From assembly GCA_027449105.1 (NCBI GenBank), contig DAIDMG010000006.1, positions 1 through 45,593 on the forward strand: a DNA stretch of 45,593 bases. The letters run 5' to 3'. The notes beneath the pieces were generated by a model. It had not been told where the DNA came from and did not search any database. It saw nothing but the letters and a program-made list of their open reading frames with translations. Positions 18,201 through 26,672 of the stretch are shown piece after piece. A program made the translations under genes and the position numbers. How positions within the stretch are numbered: the stretch's first letter is position 1; each line of letters starts with the position of its first letter. This DNA comes from Acidiphilium sp. Its GTDB lineage: Bacteria; Pseudomonadota; Alphaproteobacteria; Acetobacterales; Acetobacteraceae.

Positions 18201-18206
18201 AATAAA
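18201..18206 (+). promoter_or_regulatory. Candidate -10 element for hydrogenase promoter
   Basis: AATAAA matches TATAAT at four of six bases and lies exactly 22 bases after the FNR box, the spacing of class II FNR promoters (box centred at -41.5). This predicts a start of transcription near 18213 and a leader of about 90 bases. Confidence 0.5.
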
Positions 18207-18303
18207 TAAAAGACAAGCTTAAACGTCGAGAATGCTGCCGACATAGTCACCTTCGCCTCGTGAACGGGTGGCCCACGCCGCAGCGGTTTCGGGGAGCACG
18301 AGG

Positions 18304-19428
18304 ATGGCGGCCGAGATCCAAACGTTCTATGATGTCATGAGGGCGCAAGGAACAAGTCGCCGCTCTTTTTTGAAATTCTGTAGTCTAACCGCGGCAGCGT
18401 TAGGCCTCGAACCGATTTACGCATCCAAAATTGCTCACGCGATGGAAACAAAGCCAAGAATACCCGTGCTTTGGATGCATGGTTTGGAATGTACCTGTTG
18501 TTCAGAGTCGTTCATTCGCTCAGGTCATCCGTTGGCAAAAGACGTGATCCTAAAGATGATCTCTCTTGATTACGACGATACACTGATGGCAGCCGCCGGC
18601 GCTCAAGCAGAGGCAATTCTCGATGAAATTCCGAAAAGGTACAAAGGTGAATATATTCTTGCGGTAGAAGGTAATCCTCCGCTCAACGAAGACGGAATGT
18701 ATTGTATCGTTGGCGGAAAGCCATTTGTCGAAAAACTTCGGGCCGTGGCTGCCGATGCTAAGGCAGTGATTGCATGGGGCGCTTGCGCGTCATGGGGATG
18801 CGTACAGGCGGCACGGCCCAATCCTACGCAGGCCACACCGATTGATAAAGTAATCACTGACAAACCTGTAATTAAAGTTCCAGGCTGTCCACCGATTGCC
18901 GAAGTGATGACTGGCGTAATCAGTTATATGATTACTTTTGATCGGCTGCCGGAACTCGACGGGCGGGGCCGCCCCTTGATGTTCTATGGACAGCGCATTC
19001 ACGACAAATGTTACCGCCGGCCTCATTTTGACGCCGGGGAGTTCGTTGAATCCTGGGATGATCTTGGTGCCAGAGAAGGTTACTGCCTCTACAAGATGGG
19101 ATGCCGTGGCCCAACAACATACAATGCGTGTTCTACAATTCGCTGGAATGGCGGAGTCTCATTCCCGATTCAGGCTGGTCACGGCTGCATTGGCTGTTCC
19201 GAGGACAATTTCTGGGACAATGGACCCTTCTATCATCGGCTATCGCATGTGGGTGCGGGCTTCGGAGTTGAGGCGACAGCCGACGAGATTGGTGGTTTGG
19301 CCGCTAGTGCAGTTGCGGCGGGCGTAGTCGCCCACGCGGGACTTAGTGCCGCCAAACATTTGCGAAAAAACAGGCATGACGACCACCCATCGCCGAACCG
19401 TAAGACGGACGATGGAGAGCGGTCATGA
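18304..19428 (+). CDS. hupS: [NiFe] uptake hydrogenase small subunit, O2-tolerant type
   Basis: A 374-residue precursor with a Tat signal (RRSFLK, residues 19-24; cleavage after about residue 47), so the mature protein is periplasmic. It carries the Fe-S relay of a membrane-bound group 1 [NiFe] hydrogenase. The proximal-cluster cysteines are 63, 65, 66, 161, 166 and 195. Subtracting 46 gives 17, 19, 20, 115, 120 and 149, the six ligands of the [4Fe-3S] cluster in E. coli Hyd-1. ECTCC and GACASWGC therefore include both supernumerary cysteines of oxygen-tolerant (group 1d) enzymes. [12 protein letters not shown] belongs to the medial-cluster region, and a C-terminal hydrophobic helix (about 325-345) anchors the complex. 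The ATG at 18304 follows GCACGAGG; an in-frame GTG at 18268 is less likely. It overlaps the large-subunit gene by four bases. Confidence 0.93.
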   Translation: MAAEIQTFYDVMRAQGTSRRSFLKFCSLTAAALGLEPIYASKIAHAMETKPRIPVLWMHGLECTCCSESFIRSGHPLAKDVILKMISLDYDDTLMAAAGAQAEAILDEIPKRYKGEYILAVEGNPPLNEDGMYCIVGGKPFVEKLRAVAADAKAVIAWGACASWGCVQAARPNPTQATPIDKVITDKPVIKVPGCPPIAEVMTGVISYMITFDRLPELDGRGRPLMFYGQRIHDKCYRRPHFDAGEFVESWDDLGAREGYCLYKMGCRGPTTYNACSTIRWNGGVSFPIQAGHGCIGCSEDNFWDNGPFYHRLSHVGAGFGVEATADEIGGLAASAVAAGVVAHAGLSAAKHLRKNRHDDHPSPNRKTDDGERS

Positions 19429-21221
19429 CTACTATAACGACGCCAAATGGCTTCACGATCGATAACAGTGGAAAACGGATGGTTGTTGACCCGATCACCC
19501 GTATCGAAGGCCATCTGCGCTGCGAAGTTAATCTCGATCAAAATAACGTCATCCGAAACGCAGTTTCATCAGGGACGATGTGGCGTGGATTGGAGGTCAT
19601 ACTCAAAGGGCGCGACCCACGCGACGCGTGGGCATTTTGTGAGCGGATTTGTGGCGTTTGTACAGGTATTCACGCCCTCGCGTCCGTTCGTGCAGTAGAA
19701 GATGCGTTGGGGATCAAGATTCCCGAAAACGCAAACTCGATACGCAACCTGATGGAAGCCACGCAGTGGGCACAAGACCATCTTGTCCATTTTTATCATC
19801 TGCATGCCCTAGACTGGGTCGACGTTGTCAGTTCATTGAAAGCGGATCCCAAGGCAACCAGCGACCTGGCCCAGAGTATTTCCCCTTGGCCCAACTCATC
19901 GCCAGGGTATTTTCGCGACGTCCAATCCAAATTAAAGAAATTTGTAGACTCTGGACAGCTCGGCCCTTTCATGAATGGCTATTGGGGAAATCCAGCCTAT
20001 CTTCTGCCGCCGGAAGCCAATCTGATGGCCGTCTCCCATTATCTTGAAGCGCTGGATTTTCAACGCGAGATCGTCAAGATTCATACTGTTTTCGGCGGAA
20101 AAAATCCGCATCCGAACTGGCTGGTCGGCGGCATGGCCTGCGCCATCAACGTGGATGGCCCTCTTGCCGCAGGTGCGCCAGTGAATATGGTGCAGCTCAA
20201 TCTTGTTTCCTCAATTATTGACCGTACGATTGCCTTTATTGACCAGGTTTATATTCCCGATCTGATGGCGATCGCTTCCGTCTATAAGACTTGGACTTAT
20301 GGCCGTGGGCTCGCCGGACAGAATGTTATGTCGTACGGCGACTTTCCTCTGCATGCCAACGAGTTTTCCGAACAAAATCTGTTAATACCACGTGGCGCCA
20401 TCGTCGACGGCAAGCTCGACGCTGTTTTTGATGTCGATCTGAGAGACCCCTCACAAGTACAGGAATTCGTAGATCATTCCTGGTATCGGTATCCTGATGA
20501 AGCGGCCGGGCTTCATCCTTGGGCGGGCATCACCGATCCGAACTTCGTTCTTGGTCCGGCCACGGTTGGAACGAAAACGGATATTAAACAACTAGACGAG
20601 GATGCGAAGTATTCATTTATCAAGGCACCGCGCTGGCAGGGACATGCCATGGAGGTGGGTCCTTTATCACGATTCACAATAGGATACGCGAAAGGGATTG
20701 CGGATTTTAAGGAACCTGTTGACAAAATGCTGACAGATCTCGGCTTGCCGATAGACGCGTTGTTTACAACGCTTGGGAGAACTGCCGCACGAGGCCTTGA
20801 GGCCTCATGGGCGGCCCACAAGATGCGGCTCTTTTTCGATCAGTTGATGAGCAATCTCCGAGCTGGCGATTTGGCCACGGCAAGTACCGAGAAATGGGAA
20901 CCGGCCACGTGGCCGAAAGAGGCGAAGGGCATCGGTCACGTCGAGGCGCCTCGCGGGTCACTGGGGCACTGGATCCACATCAAGGACCAAAAAATAGAAG
21001 CATATCAGGCAGTAGTCCCGACCACATGGAACGGCTCACCTCGTGATCCCTCCGGCAATATCGGGGCATTTGAGGCCGCCTTGCTTCATACACCTCTTGC
21101 AGAAGCCACTCAGCCTCTCGAGATCCTGCGAACGCTGCACAGCTTTGATCCCTGTCTCGCGTGTGCAACCCACGTGCTCGCACAAGATGGTGGCGAACTG
21201 GTTCGCATCCAAGTCCGGTAG
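19425..21221 (+). CDS. hupL: [NiFe] uptake hydrogenase large subunit
   Basis: A 598-residue catalytic subunit, standard length for group 1 enzymes. It holds the NiFe(CN)2CO site that splits H2 into protons and electrons. The N-terminal nickel motif is [12 protein letters not shown] and the C-terminal one DPCLACATH. After the His the precursor has a 15-residue tail (VLAQDGG...), which the endopeptidase removes once nickel is inserted. [11 protein letters not shown] near the start is the family signature. The protein has no signal peptide and would be exported with the small subunit. It overlaps hupS by four bases and is followed 28 bases later by the cytochrome b gene. Confidence 0.95.
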   Translation: MTTITTPNGFTIDNSGKRMVVDPITRIEGHLRCEVNLDQNNVIRNAVSSGTMWRGLEVILKGRDPRDAWAFCERICGVCTGIHALASVRAVEDALGIKIPENANSIRNLMEATQWAQDHLVHFYHLHALDWVDVVSSLKADPKATSDLAQSISPWPNSSPGYFRDVQSKLKKFVDSGQLGPFMNGYWGNPAYLLPPEANLMAVSHYLEALDFQREIVKIHTVFGGKNPHPNWLVGGMACAINVDGPLAAGAPVNMVQLNLVSSIIDRTIAFIDQVYIPDLMAIASVYKTWTYGRGLAGQNVMSYGDFPLHANEFSEQNLLIPRGAIVDGKLDAVFDVDLRDPSQVQEFVDHSWYRYPDEAAGLHPWAGITDPNFVLGPATVGTKTDIKQLDEDAKYSFIKAPRWQGHAMEVGPLSRFTIGYAKGIADFKEPVDKMLTDLGLPIDALFTTLGRTAARGLEASWAAHKMRLFFDQLMSNLRAGDLATASTEKWEPATWPKEAKGIGHVEAPRGSLGHWIHIKDQKIEAYQAVVPTTWNGSPRDPSGNIGAFEAALLHTPLAEATQPLEILRTLHSFDPCLACATHVLAQDGGELVRIQVR

Positions 21222-21249
21222 TTAACGGCGATGAGTAGAGAACGAAGCA

Positions 21250-21972
21250 ATGCTTGATCGCACGGAATCAATTGACGTTGACGAGTCTAGCGCGCCAATC
21301 TCTGCGCCGGTGTATGTGTATGAAGTTCCCGTTCGTCTGTGGCACTGGACAACAGCGGCAGTCTTTTTTGTCCTCTGCGTAACTGGATTCCTGATCGGGG
21401 ATCCAGTATGGCCGCAGTTCATAGGTCAGCCTTATGATCACTTCCTGATGGGTGAAATCCGGCTTGTTCACTTTGTCAGTGGCTATATTCTCGCGCTAGC
21501 GATGCTGGTTCGCATCTATTGGGCATTTGTAGGGAATCGGTACTCGCGGGAAATATTTTTTCCGAAACTATGGTCGCCGGCATGGCGCCAGCAATTCGTC
21601 AAAACTATTCGCTGGTATTTTTTGATTGAGTCCGAGTCCGGCAGAGAGATTGGACACAATTCTCTGGCTCAAATCACCATGTTCATGATGTTCGTCGTTG
21701 GCGTTATTTTTGAAATCATTACTGGTTTCGCTTTGTATGGAGAAGCCAGCGGTTATGGATCGTGGTCCTATACGCTCTTTTCACGCTGGGTAGTGCCTCT
21801 TTTCGGCACTGGTCAGGAAGTTCATACGTGGCATCGTCTTGGCATGTGGTATCTTGTCATCTTCATGATCGTGCACGTCTACATGGTAATTCGAGAAGAC
21901 ATTATGTCGCGTCAGACAATGCTCAGTACCATGATCAATGGATGGCGCTATTTCAAGGATCGCGGTCAATGA
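21250..21972 (+). CDS. hupC: Ni/Fe-hydrogenase b-type cytochrome subunit
   Basis: A 240-residue inner-membrane diheme cytochrome b with four hydrophobic helices. It anchors the hydrogenase heterodimer and passes its electrons to the quinone pool. Histidines in VRLWHWTTA, in LVHFVSGYILA and in HTWHRLGMWYLVIFMIVHVYM are at the expected heme and distal-cluster contact positions. The C-terminus is cytoplasmic. Its stop codon overlaps the start of the protease gene (ATGA), so the two are probably translationally coupled. The ribosome-binding site is weak (GAGAACGAAG). Confidence 0.93.
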   Translation: MLDRTESIDVDESSAPISAPVYVYEVPVRLWHWTTAAVFFVLCVTGFLIGDPVWPQFIGQPYDHFLMGEIRLVHFVSGYILALAMLVRIYWAFVGNRYSREIFFPKLWSPAWRQQFVKTIRWYFLIESESGREIGHNSLAQITMFMMFVVGVIFEIITGFALYGEASGYGSWSYTLFSRWVVPLFGTGQEVHTWHRLGMWYLVIFMIVHVYMVIREDIMSRQTMLSTMINGWRYFKDRGQ

Positions 21973-22514
21973 GAAATAGCGCTGCCATTCTTGGAATTGG
22001 AAACGTTCTTTGGGCCGATGAAGGATTCGGCGTTCGTGCCGTCGAAGCGCTACACGCACGCTATTGCACCAAAGACGATGTTGCGATCATCGACGGTGGT
22101 ACCCAAGGGCTGAGCCTTCTTCCCATTGTCGAGGACGCGGAGTTTCTTCTTATTTTTGACGCAATCGACTTTGGTTTGCCATATGGAACCATGAAATCCG
22201 TTTTCGACGAGGATGTGCCGCGTTATCTTACGGCAAAAAAATTAAGCCTTCATCAAACGAGCTTTCAAGATGTCTTGGCACTCGCACAACTGTCTGGTCG
22301 GATTCCCTCACGAATGGCCCTAATAGGGGTTCAACCTCTTGATCTCAATACTTATGGAGGCGGCCTCACGGCGCCGGTCGCAGCGCAAATCAGGCCCGCA
22401 ATCGATCTCGCGTTGTTTTACCTAGAGGACGCTAATGTTAAATTTATACCGCGCCTTGAGGGTGATGAAATAGAACCGCTCAGCCCGTTATCTGTTGTCG
22501 GAGTTGACGAGTAA
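21969..22514 (+). CDS. hupD: Hydrogenase maturation endopeptidase
   Basis: A 181-residue cytoplasmic HyaD/HupD-type protease that cleaves the C-terminal tail of the large subunit after nickel insertion. Nickel-recognition residues are in place: the Glu of LWADEGFGV, the Asp of IDGGTQG and the His of LHQTSFQD. GIGN near the N-terminus is the usual opening motif. The ATG overlapping the cytochrome b stop codon gives the normal family length; longer upstream versions of the frame run inside that gene. Its presence directly after hupSLC follows the standard order of uptake-hydrogenase operons. Confidence 0.93.
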   Translation: MRNSAAILGIGNVLWADEGFGVRAVEALHARYCTKDDVAIIDGGTQGLSLLPIVEDAEFLLIFDAIDFGLPYGTMKSVFDEDVPRYLTAKKLSLHQTSFQDVLALAQLSGRIPSRMALIGVQPLDLNTYGGGLTAPVAAQIRPAIDLALFYLEDANVKFIPRLEGDEIEPLSPLSVVGVDE

Positions 22515-22556
22515 AATCGATGTGTAACACGCATGATATATTTGGATTTTCGTTAA

Positions 22557-22958
22557 ATGAAACGAGCGATGGCGGTTAATCGACTGATCACGCAATATGA
22601 CGTTCATGACTTCACGGGTGTGGCGCTTGACGCCTTTGTTCGTGACGGTCTGACATTGTTGTTTTTTACGGGCGATCCAATACGATATCCTGAAATCGAC
22701 GACGTCGCAGTTGTACTTGTGGAACTTATTAAAACATTTAGCGGACGTTTCCGCTGCGCCATAATAAACCCAGATCACGACGGGCCCGCTGCCGCGCGCT
22801 TCGGCGTTACGATCCGGCCAACCCTTGTCTTCGTGTACGATGGCGCCGTGATGAGCAGTCTCCCTCGAATGCGAGATTGGTCTGAATATGTAGAGAAAAT
22901 CAGTGTACATCCAGATCTTTCTAAACCATTCCAGGTGCCGGCTGTAAGGGAGCGGTAA
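22557..22958 (+). CDS. hupG: Hydrogenase expression protein HupG/HyaE
   Basis: A 133-residue thioredoxin-fold protein of the HyaE/HupG family, which chaperones the Tat-dependent small subunit before export. The usual thioredoxin CxxC is absent (FFTGDPIRYPEI at that place), as expected for this family. A cis-Pro-type segment, GVTIRPTLVFVYDG, is present. ATG 22557 is taken; ATG 22569 is almost equally good, giving a protein four residues shorter. It is two bases from hupH, so the operon continues without a break. Confidence 0.85.
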   Translation: MKRAMAVNRLITQYDVHDFTGVALDAFVRDGLTLLFFTGDPIRYPEIDDVAVVLVELIKTFSGRFRCAIINPDHDGPAAARFGVTIRPTLVFVYDGAVMSSLPRMRDWSEYVEKISVHPDLSKPFQVPAVRER

Positions 22959-22959
22959 A

Positions 22960-23799
22960 ATGACCCAGCCACTCTCGGATAATGTCTTTCCCGGTTTGCC
23001 TTTTTCTGAGCCCGCCGCAGAATATCTGCCGATTCGGCGAGAGATGAATGTGTTATCGCCTCCGGCGTTACCAGCTGAGTTACAACTGAATGGGCGAGGA
23101 AGTTACTGGGTTAATAGGATTGCCAGCTGCCTCGAAGCGTTCGCCCCGGGAAAGAGTGTTGAGGCGATAGATATTTCCAGACTCACTGACGAAGAGAGCC
23201 GCTTTCTTGACGAGATTTTACTCCATGGTGAGGTCAGTGCGCTTATCCTGGGCGAACCCGAGTGGCAGATTGAGGAAACGGCTTATATCGGTCTATGGCG
23301 CATGCGGGCACGCGATCCTGAGACAAATGCGCTTTTGGATAGACTGGTAGTCGGGGAGATACCCAAGATCATCCACGCGCGCGCGGCATCCTTTTGCCAA
23401 CCGATTACTATGCCTCATCGAGGCGCGGTGCCCTTGGGCATAATCAACGCTCCGCACGTGCTGGCCGAACTTGTCGCACGGAGCAAAGCGTTTAATGAAA
23501 CTGGTGTTGGCTATGTCGTCAATCTGGGACTATTGCCTCTCACCGAAGATGAGATGACGTGGCTCGTCAAGAGCCTCGGTGAAGGTCCGGCCATCATACT
23601 GTCGGGCGGGTACGGTGTCTGCCGCATTCGCAGTACACGGCTGTCTGCCACCTGGTGGGTCCAATACTACAACGCAGCGGATGTTCTGATCCTGAATTCA
23701 CTCGAAATCGCAACGGTTCCGTCTGTTGCCTGTGCCTGCAGAGATGACATCGTCGAATCTGCCGCCCGGATCCGGGCGCTTGAGTCTGCTTATCCATGA
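22960..23799 (+). CDS. hupH: Hydrogenase expression protein HupH/HyaF
   Basis: A 279-residue cytoplasmic protein of the HupH/HyaF family. These help mature the small subunit, particularly when hydrogenase is made in the presence of oxygen. The C-terminal half contains the conserved segments LSGGYGVCRIRSTRLSATWW and YYNAADVLILNSLEI. There is no signal peptide or membrane helix. The start lies two bases after hupG, and its stop overlaps an ATG of the rubredoxin frame. Together with hupG and the rubredoxin, it is expected in operons for oxygen-exposed hydrogenases. Confidence 0.9.
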   Translation: MTQPLSDNVFPGLPFSEPAAEYLPIRREMNVLSPPALPAELQLNGRGSYWVNRIASCLEAFAPGKSVEAIDISRLTDEESRFLDEILLHGEVSALILGEPEWQIEETAYIGLWRMRARDPETNALLDRLVVGEIPKIIHARAASFCQPITMPHRGAVPLGIINAPHVLAELVARSKAFNETGVGYVVNLGLLPLTEDEMTWLVKSLGEGPAIILSGGYGVCRIRSTRLSATWWVQYYNAADVLILNSLEIATVPSVACACRDDIVESAARIRALESAYP

Positions 23800-23819
23800 T
23801 GTCCTCAGGGAAAATTAGC

Positions 23820-24002
23820 ATGCCAGACAAATTCGAATGCCGAATATGCTGGCACGTATACAACCCGACTACGGGGGATTCCATTTGGCAAATCCCTGCT
23901 GGAACGACATTTGAGAACTTGCCAGGTGCGTGGCGCTGCCCCAACTGTGACGCTGATAAGAGCCATTTTCTGCCGATCGAGCAGGTTGACTGCGATGCAT
24001 GA
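23820..24002 (+). CDS. hupI: Rubredoxin of hydrogenase operon
   Basis: A 60-residue one-iron rubredoxin. The Fe(Cys)4 site is visible as CRICWHVYNP near the start and CPNCDADKSHF near the end. HupI-type rubredoxins in hydrogenase operons help protect or assemble the small subunit's Fe-S clusters under oxygen. CAGGGA about nine bases before ATG 23820 supports this start; an in-frame ATG at 23796, overlapping the hupH stop, would add eight residues. The stop codon lies inside the hypA start region (8-base overlap). Confidence 0.9.
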   Translation: MPDKFECRICWHVYNPTTGDSIWQIPAGTTFENLPGAWRCPNCDADKSHFLPIEQVDCDA

Positions 24003-24336
24003 AATCGCGCTCTGTGAAGGTTTGGTACAAACCCTTGAAGAGCAAGCAGGATCGCACGGATTCCGCCGTGTTCACAGAGTTTGGCTAGAAATCGGCTCGC
24101 TTGCCTCGGTAGAATGCGACGCCGTCCGGTTCAATTTTGATATTATGGCGCGCGGGACTATTGCTGAAAATGCACAACTTGACATCATGGAAGTCAATGG
24201 AACGGCATGGTGTTTGCCCTGCGGTCTGACTGTTGACCTCCATCGTTTCGGCGACCCCTGTCCGAACTGTGATAGCCACCAGCTTCAAGTGCTCGATGGC
24301 ACCCAGATCAAAATCAAGAAACTCGAGGTGACGTAA
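23995..24336 (+). CDS. hypA: Hydrogenase nickel insertion protein HypA
   Basis: A 113-residue cytoplasmic nickel metallochaperone that works with HypB to insert nickel into the large subunit. The strictly conserved MHE start (nickel site at His2) fixes the start codon at 23995. The zinc site is seen as CLPCG and CPNCDS in the C-terminal half. It overlaps the rubredoxin gene by eight bases and shares one base with hypB (TAATG), so translation is coupled throughout the operon's tail. Confidence 0.94.
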   Translation: MHEIALCEGLVQTLEEQAGSHGFRRVHRVWLEIGSLASVECDAVRFNFDIMARGTIAENAQLDIMEVNGTAWCLPCGLTVDLHRFGDPCPNCDSHQLQVLDGTQIKIKKLEVT

Positions 24337-25181
24337 TGTGCGGAATTTGTGGCTGCGAGCAAACCGCGTCGGGGCTCGGAGGCTACCATACTCATGACCA
24401 TGTTCATAACGAAGTTGCAGAGCTTTGCAATACTTCCGGGCTGCCCAGGACACGCATGGTTCAGGTTGAGCAGGATATAATGGCGGCAAACCAAAGCTAT
24501 GCCGATGCGAACAGGACATACTTTACCGAGCGTGCTATCTTCGTGGTCAACCTCCTATCTAGCCCAGGGTCGGGCAAAACATCGCTGCTGGTCGAAGCGA
24601 TTACTCTGCTCAAGACGCGCTTTCCAGTCGCGGTAATCGAGGGCGACCAGCAGACCAGTCTTGATACCGCGCGAATCTCGGCGACAGGCGTACCTGCATG
24701 GCAAATCAACACGGGAAAGGCCTGCCATCTTGATGCCCACACTATCGCCCATGCGCTCGAACATCTGCCTGCAATCGACGGAGGGATTCTGTTCATAGAG
24801 AACGTAGGCAACCTGGTATGCCCAGCAGGATTCGATCTTGGCGAATCACACAAAGTTGTCATTTTGTCGGTAACGGAAGGTGATGACAAACCGTTAAAAT
24901 ATCCAAATGTGTTTCATGCCGCAGATTTGATGTTGTTGAACAAGATCGATTTGCTACCTTACGTGCGCTTTGATATGAACGCGGCCATCGAAGCGGCTCG
25001 TCAGGTCAATCCGAAAATTGGCGTTTTTGCCGTCTCCGCACTAACAGGCGATGGCCTGGTGGCGTGGCTAGAATGGATCATGGCCGGAATCGATCATGCC
25101 AAAGAGCGTCGTCAGATGGCTTTGCTTGCACGGAGAGCGGCGCTGCAACACGAACTCGATTCAATTGACTTGCAATTTTGA
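24336..25181 (+). CDS. hypB: Hydrogenase nickel incorporation GTPase HypB
   Basis: A 281-residue GTPase that delivers nickel with HypA. Residues 2-7 (CGICGC) are the high-affinity nickel motif; a short His-containing patch follows (YHTHDHVHN), much smaller than the poly-His nickel store of some HypB proteins. The GTPase domain shows the P-loop SSPGSGKTS, GDQQTSLDTARI, the metal-binding CHLDAH, ENVGNLVCP and NKIDLL. It is the last gene of the plus-strand operon. Its 3' end overlaps the convergent kinase-fusion gene by 21 bases. Confidence 0.95.
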   Translation: MCGICGCEQTASGLGGYHTHDHVHNEVAELCNTSGLPRTRMVQVEQDIMAANQSYADANRTYFTERAIFVVNLLSSPGSGKTSLLVEAITLLKTRFPVAVIEGDQQTSLDTARISATGVPAWQINTGKACHLDAHTIAHALEHLPAIDGGILFIENVGNLVCPAGFDLGESHKVVILSVTEGDDKPLKYPNVFHAADLMLLNKIDLLPYVRFDMNAAIEAARQVNPKIGVFAVSALTGDGLVAWLEWIMAGIDHAKERRQMALLARRAALQHELDSIDLQF

Positions 25182-26669
25182 GGTGCTCAGAACAGACATC
25201 ATCTCTGCAAAACCACCATCGTTCTGTGTCGTATCAATCAGCGACCACGCCGGCGGAGCCGGTTGTGCTGCGGCAAGCATAGAACGCAATAGTGGAACAT
25301 CCGCATCGGAGGCGTCGGCTGTTCGCGCACCGACTCGTTCCTCAAGCGCGGCTAAAGGTGCGGTAAGCCAAAACCCGAAAAACGCAATTTTATGTGTGCG
25401 CGCCGCCTCTTCGATGGCATGTTGAAAATGGGGATTTCGACACGTTGCATCAACTATAATCGCGCGAGAAAAATCGCTTGCTTTCATAAGATCAAGACTG
25501 CGCCGCTCCACCCGATCATTCATCTCAGGAGTGTAGAACGATGGATCAAGTTTTCGTTCCGGGGGCACGCCTGCCAGCTGTTTGCGAATTTCGTCATGCC
25601 TTAGGATTAATCCCCCTGGAGAACTTCCAAGACGTGGTGCCAAGCGGTATGCGAGTGTAGACTTCCCGCTCCCAGGCAGCCCGCCGATTGCGACGAGAGC
25701 CACGGGATTTGGCTGAAGATATTTGATCGCAGACCCGAGCAAGGTATTCGTGACACTAAGGTCACCGGAAAGCGCCGCAACATGGGCACGGATGATTGCC
25801 CGGAGCGATAGGTAGAGCGGCAGGAGCGGCACCATGGCCGCGTCACCACTGCGCGCAATAACGCGGTTGAACACCAGATTAGCTGTTGCCGAGCCTAGTC
25901 GCTGATCGAGATCCATAAGCAGGAACGCAAAATCATACGCGGTATCAATAGTTGCTAGTTTTTCGTCGAACTCGAGCGCATCGAATAGTGTTGGTTTAGA
26001 GTTCCAGAGGCAGATATTACCAAGATGTAGATCACCGTGTGCGCGGCAGATGAATCCACCTTCACCACGCGCCGTGAAATCCGCCCATCTGGCTTGGAGC
26101 GCCAAAACGGCCAGTTCATACCACTGCGTTAATATTGTGGTATCAAGCCCCGTGTATTCGGCCGAAAGCATGTTCTCATCAATGAGGCGACGAAGTTCAT
26201 CTGGCCAGTCTTTGCTTGTGACGGGTACGAGACCAGCGTGAAAGAAAAAGACCGTGTCTGCCAGTGCCTTCAGAATATCAGTTGTTATCGGACCTTGAGC
26301 AGCAATGTTATCGAAAAGGTCCTTCTTAGGAATTTTTGCCATTTGCAGGACGTAGTCGACGGCGTCGGCCGGCAGATCCTGACCATCTTCAGTTAACGCA
26401 AGTTTTCCGTTCAAGGTGTGGTATATTGCCTTCACATGCTGGTAGATGTCTGGTGCAGTCCTCTTGTTAAGAATCAATTCCCTGCGCAGGAAGCGTAGTC
26501 TTCGCGTCGGAGTCGAAAAATCAAGGTAAGGCAGAACGACGGCCTTCTTCAATTTGAAAGCGTGCCTGTTGCCGCAGTAAATGGCAGAAATATGCGTCTC
26601 AATCGGTTGTGCGCCGGTAAGTTCCTGCAAAAATGTGGAAGCCTCAGCCTGAGGCCCTGGAATAGGCAT
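25161..26669 (-). CDS. APH-family kinase fused to P-loop ATPase domain
   Basis: A 502-residue cytoplasmic two-domain protein. The N-terminal part (to about residue 320) has the aminoglycoside-phosphotransferase-type kinase fold, with catalytic loop HGDLHLGN and, in place of DFG, a FDALEFDE metal-binding segment. The C-terminal part (about 330-502) is a P-loop kinase-like domain with GGLPGSGKST and a lid-type Arg-rich region. Databases call such fusions bifunctional aminoglycoside phosphotransferase/ATP-binding proteins, but no physiological substrate is established to my knowledge; resistance is unlikely. It starts three bases after the hypE stop, so it belongs to the hyp operon, and overlaps hypB tail-to-tail. 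A link to hydrogenase maturation is suggested only by position. Confidence 0.82.
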   Translation of the reverse strand: MPIPGPQAEASTFLQELTGAQPIETHISAIYCGNRHAFKLKKAVVLPYLDFSTPTRRLRFLRRELILNKRTAPDIYQHVKAIYHTLNGKLALTEDGQDLPADAVDYVLQMAKIPKKDLFDNIAAQGPITTDILKALADTVFFFHAGLVPVTSKDWPDELRRLIDENMLSAEYTGLDTTILTQWYELAVLALQARWADFTARGEGGFICRAHGDLHLGNICLWNSKPTLFDALEFDEKLATIDTAYDFAFLLMDLDQRLGSATANLVFNRVIARSGDAAMVPLLPLYLSLRAIIRAHVAALSGDLSVTNTLLGSAIKYLQPNPVALVAIGGLPGSGKSTLAYRLAPRLGSSPGGLILRHDEIRKQLAGVPPERKLDPSFYTPEMNDRVERRSLDLMKASDFSRAIIVDATCRNPHFQHAIEEAARTHKIAFFGFWLTAPLAALEERVGARTADASDADVPLLRSMLAAAQPAPPAWSLIDTTQNDGGFAEMMSVLSTSKLQVN

Positions 26670-26672
26670 TGG

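Larger units (their letters stand above)
17732..18303. other. Divergent regulatory region before hydrogenase operon
   Basis: A 572-base gene-free stretch, AT-rich from about 17920 to 18220, separating the START-domain gene and the hydrogenase operon. It holds the FNR-type promoter elements listed separately. I see no small gene in it. Confidence 0.6.
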
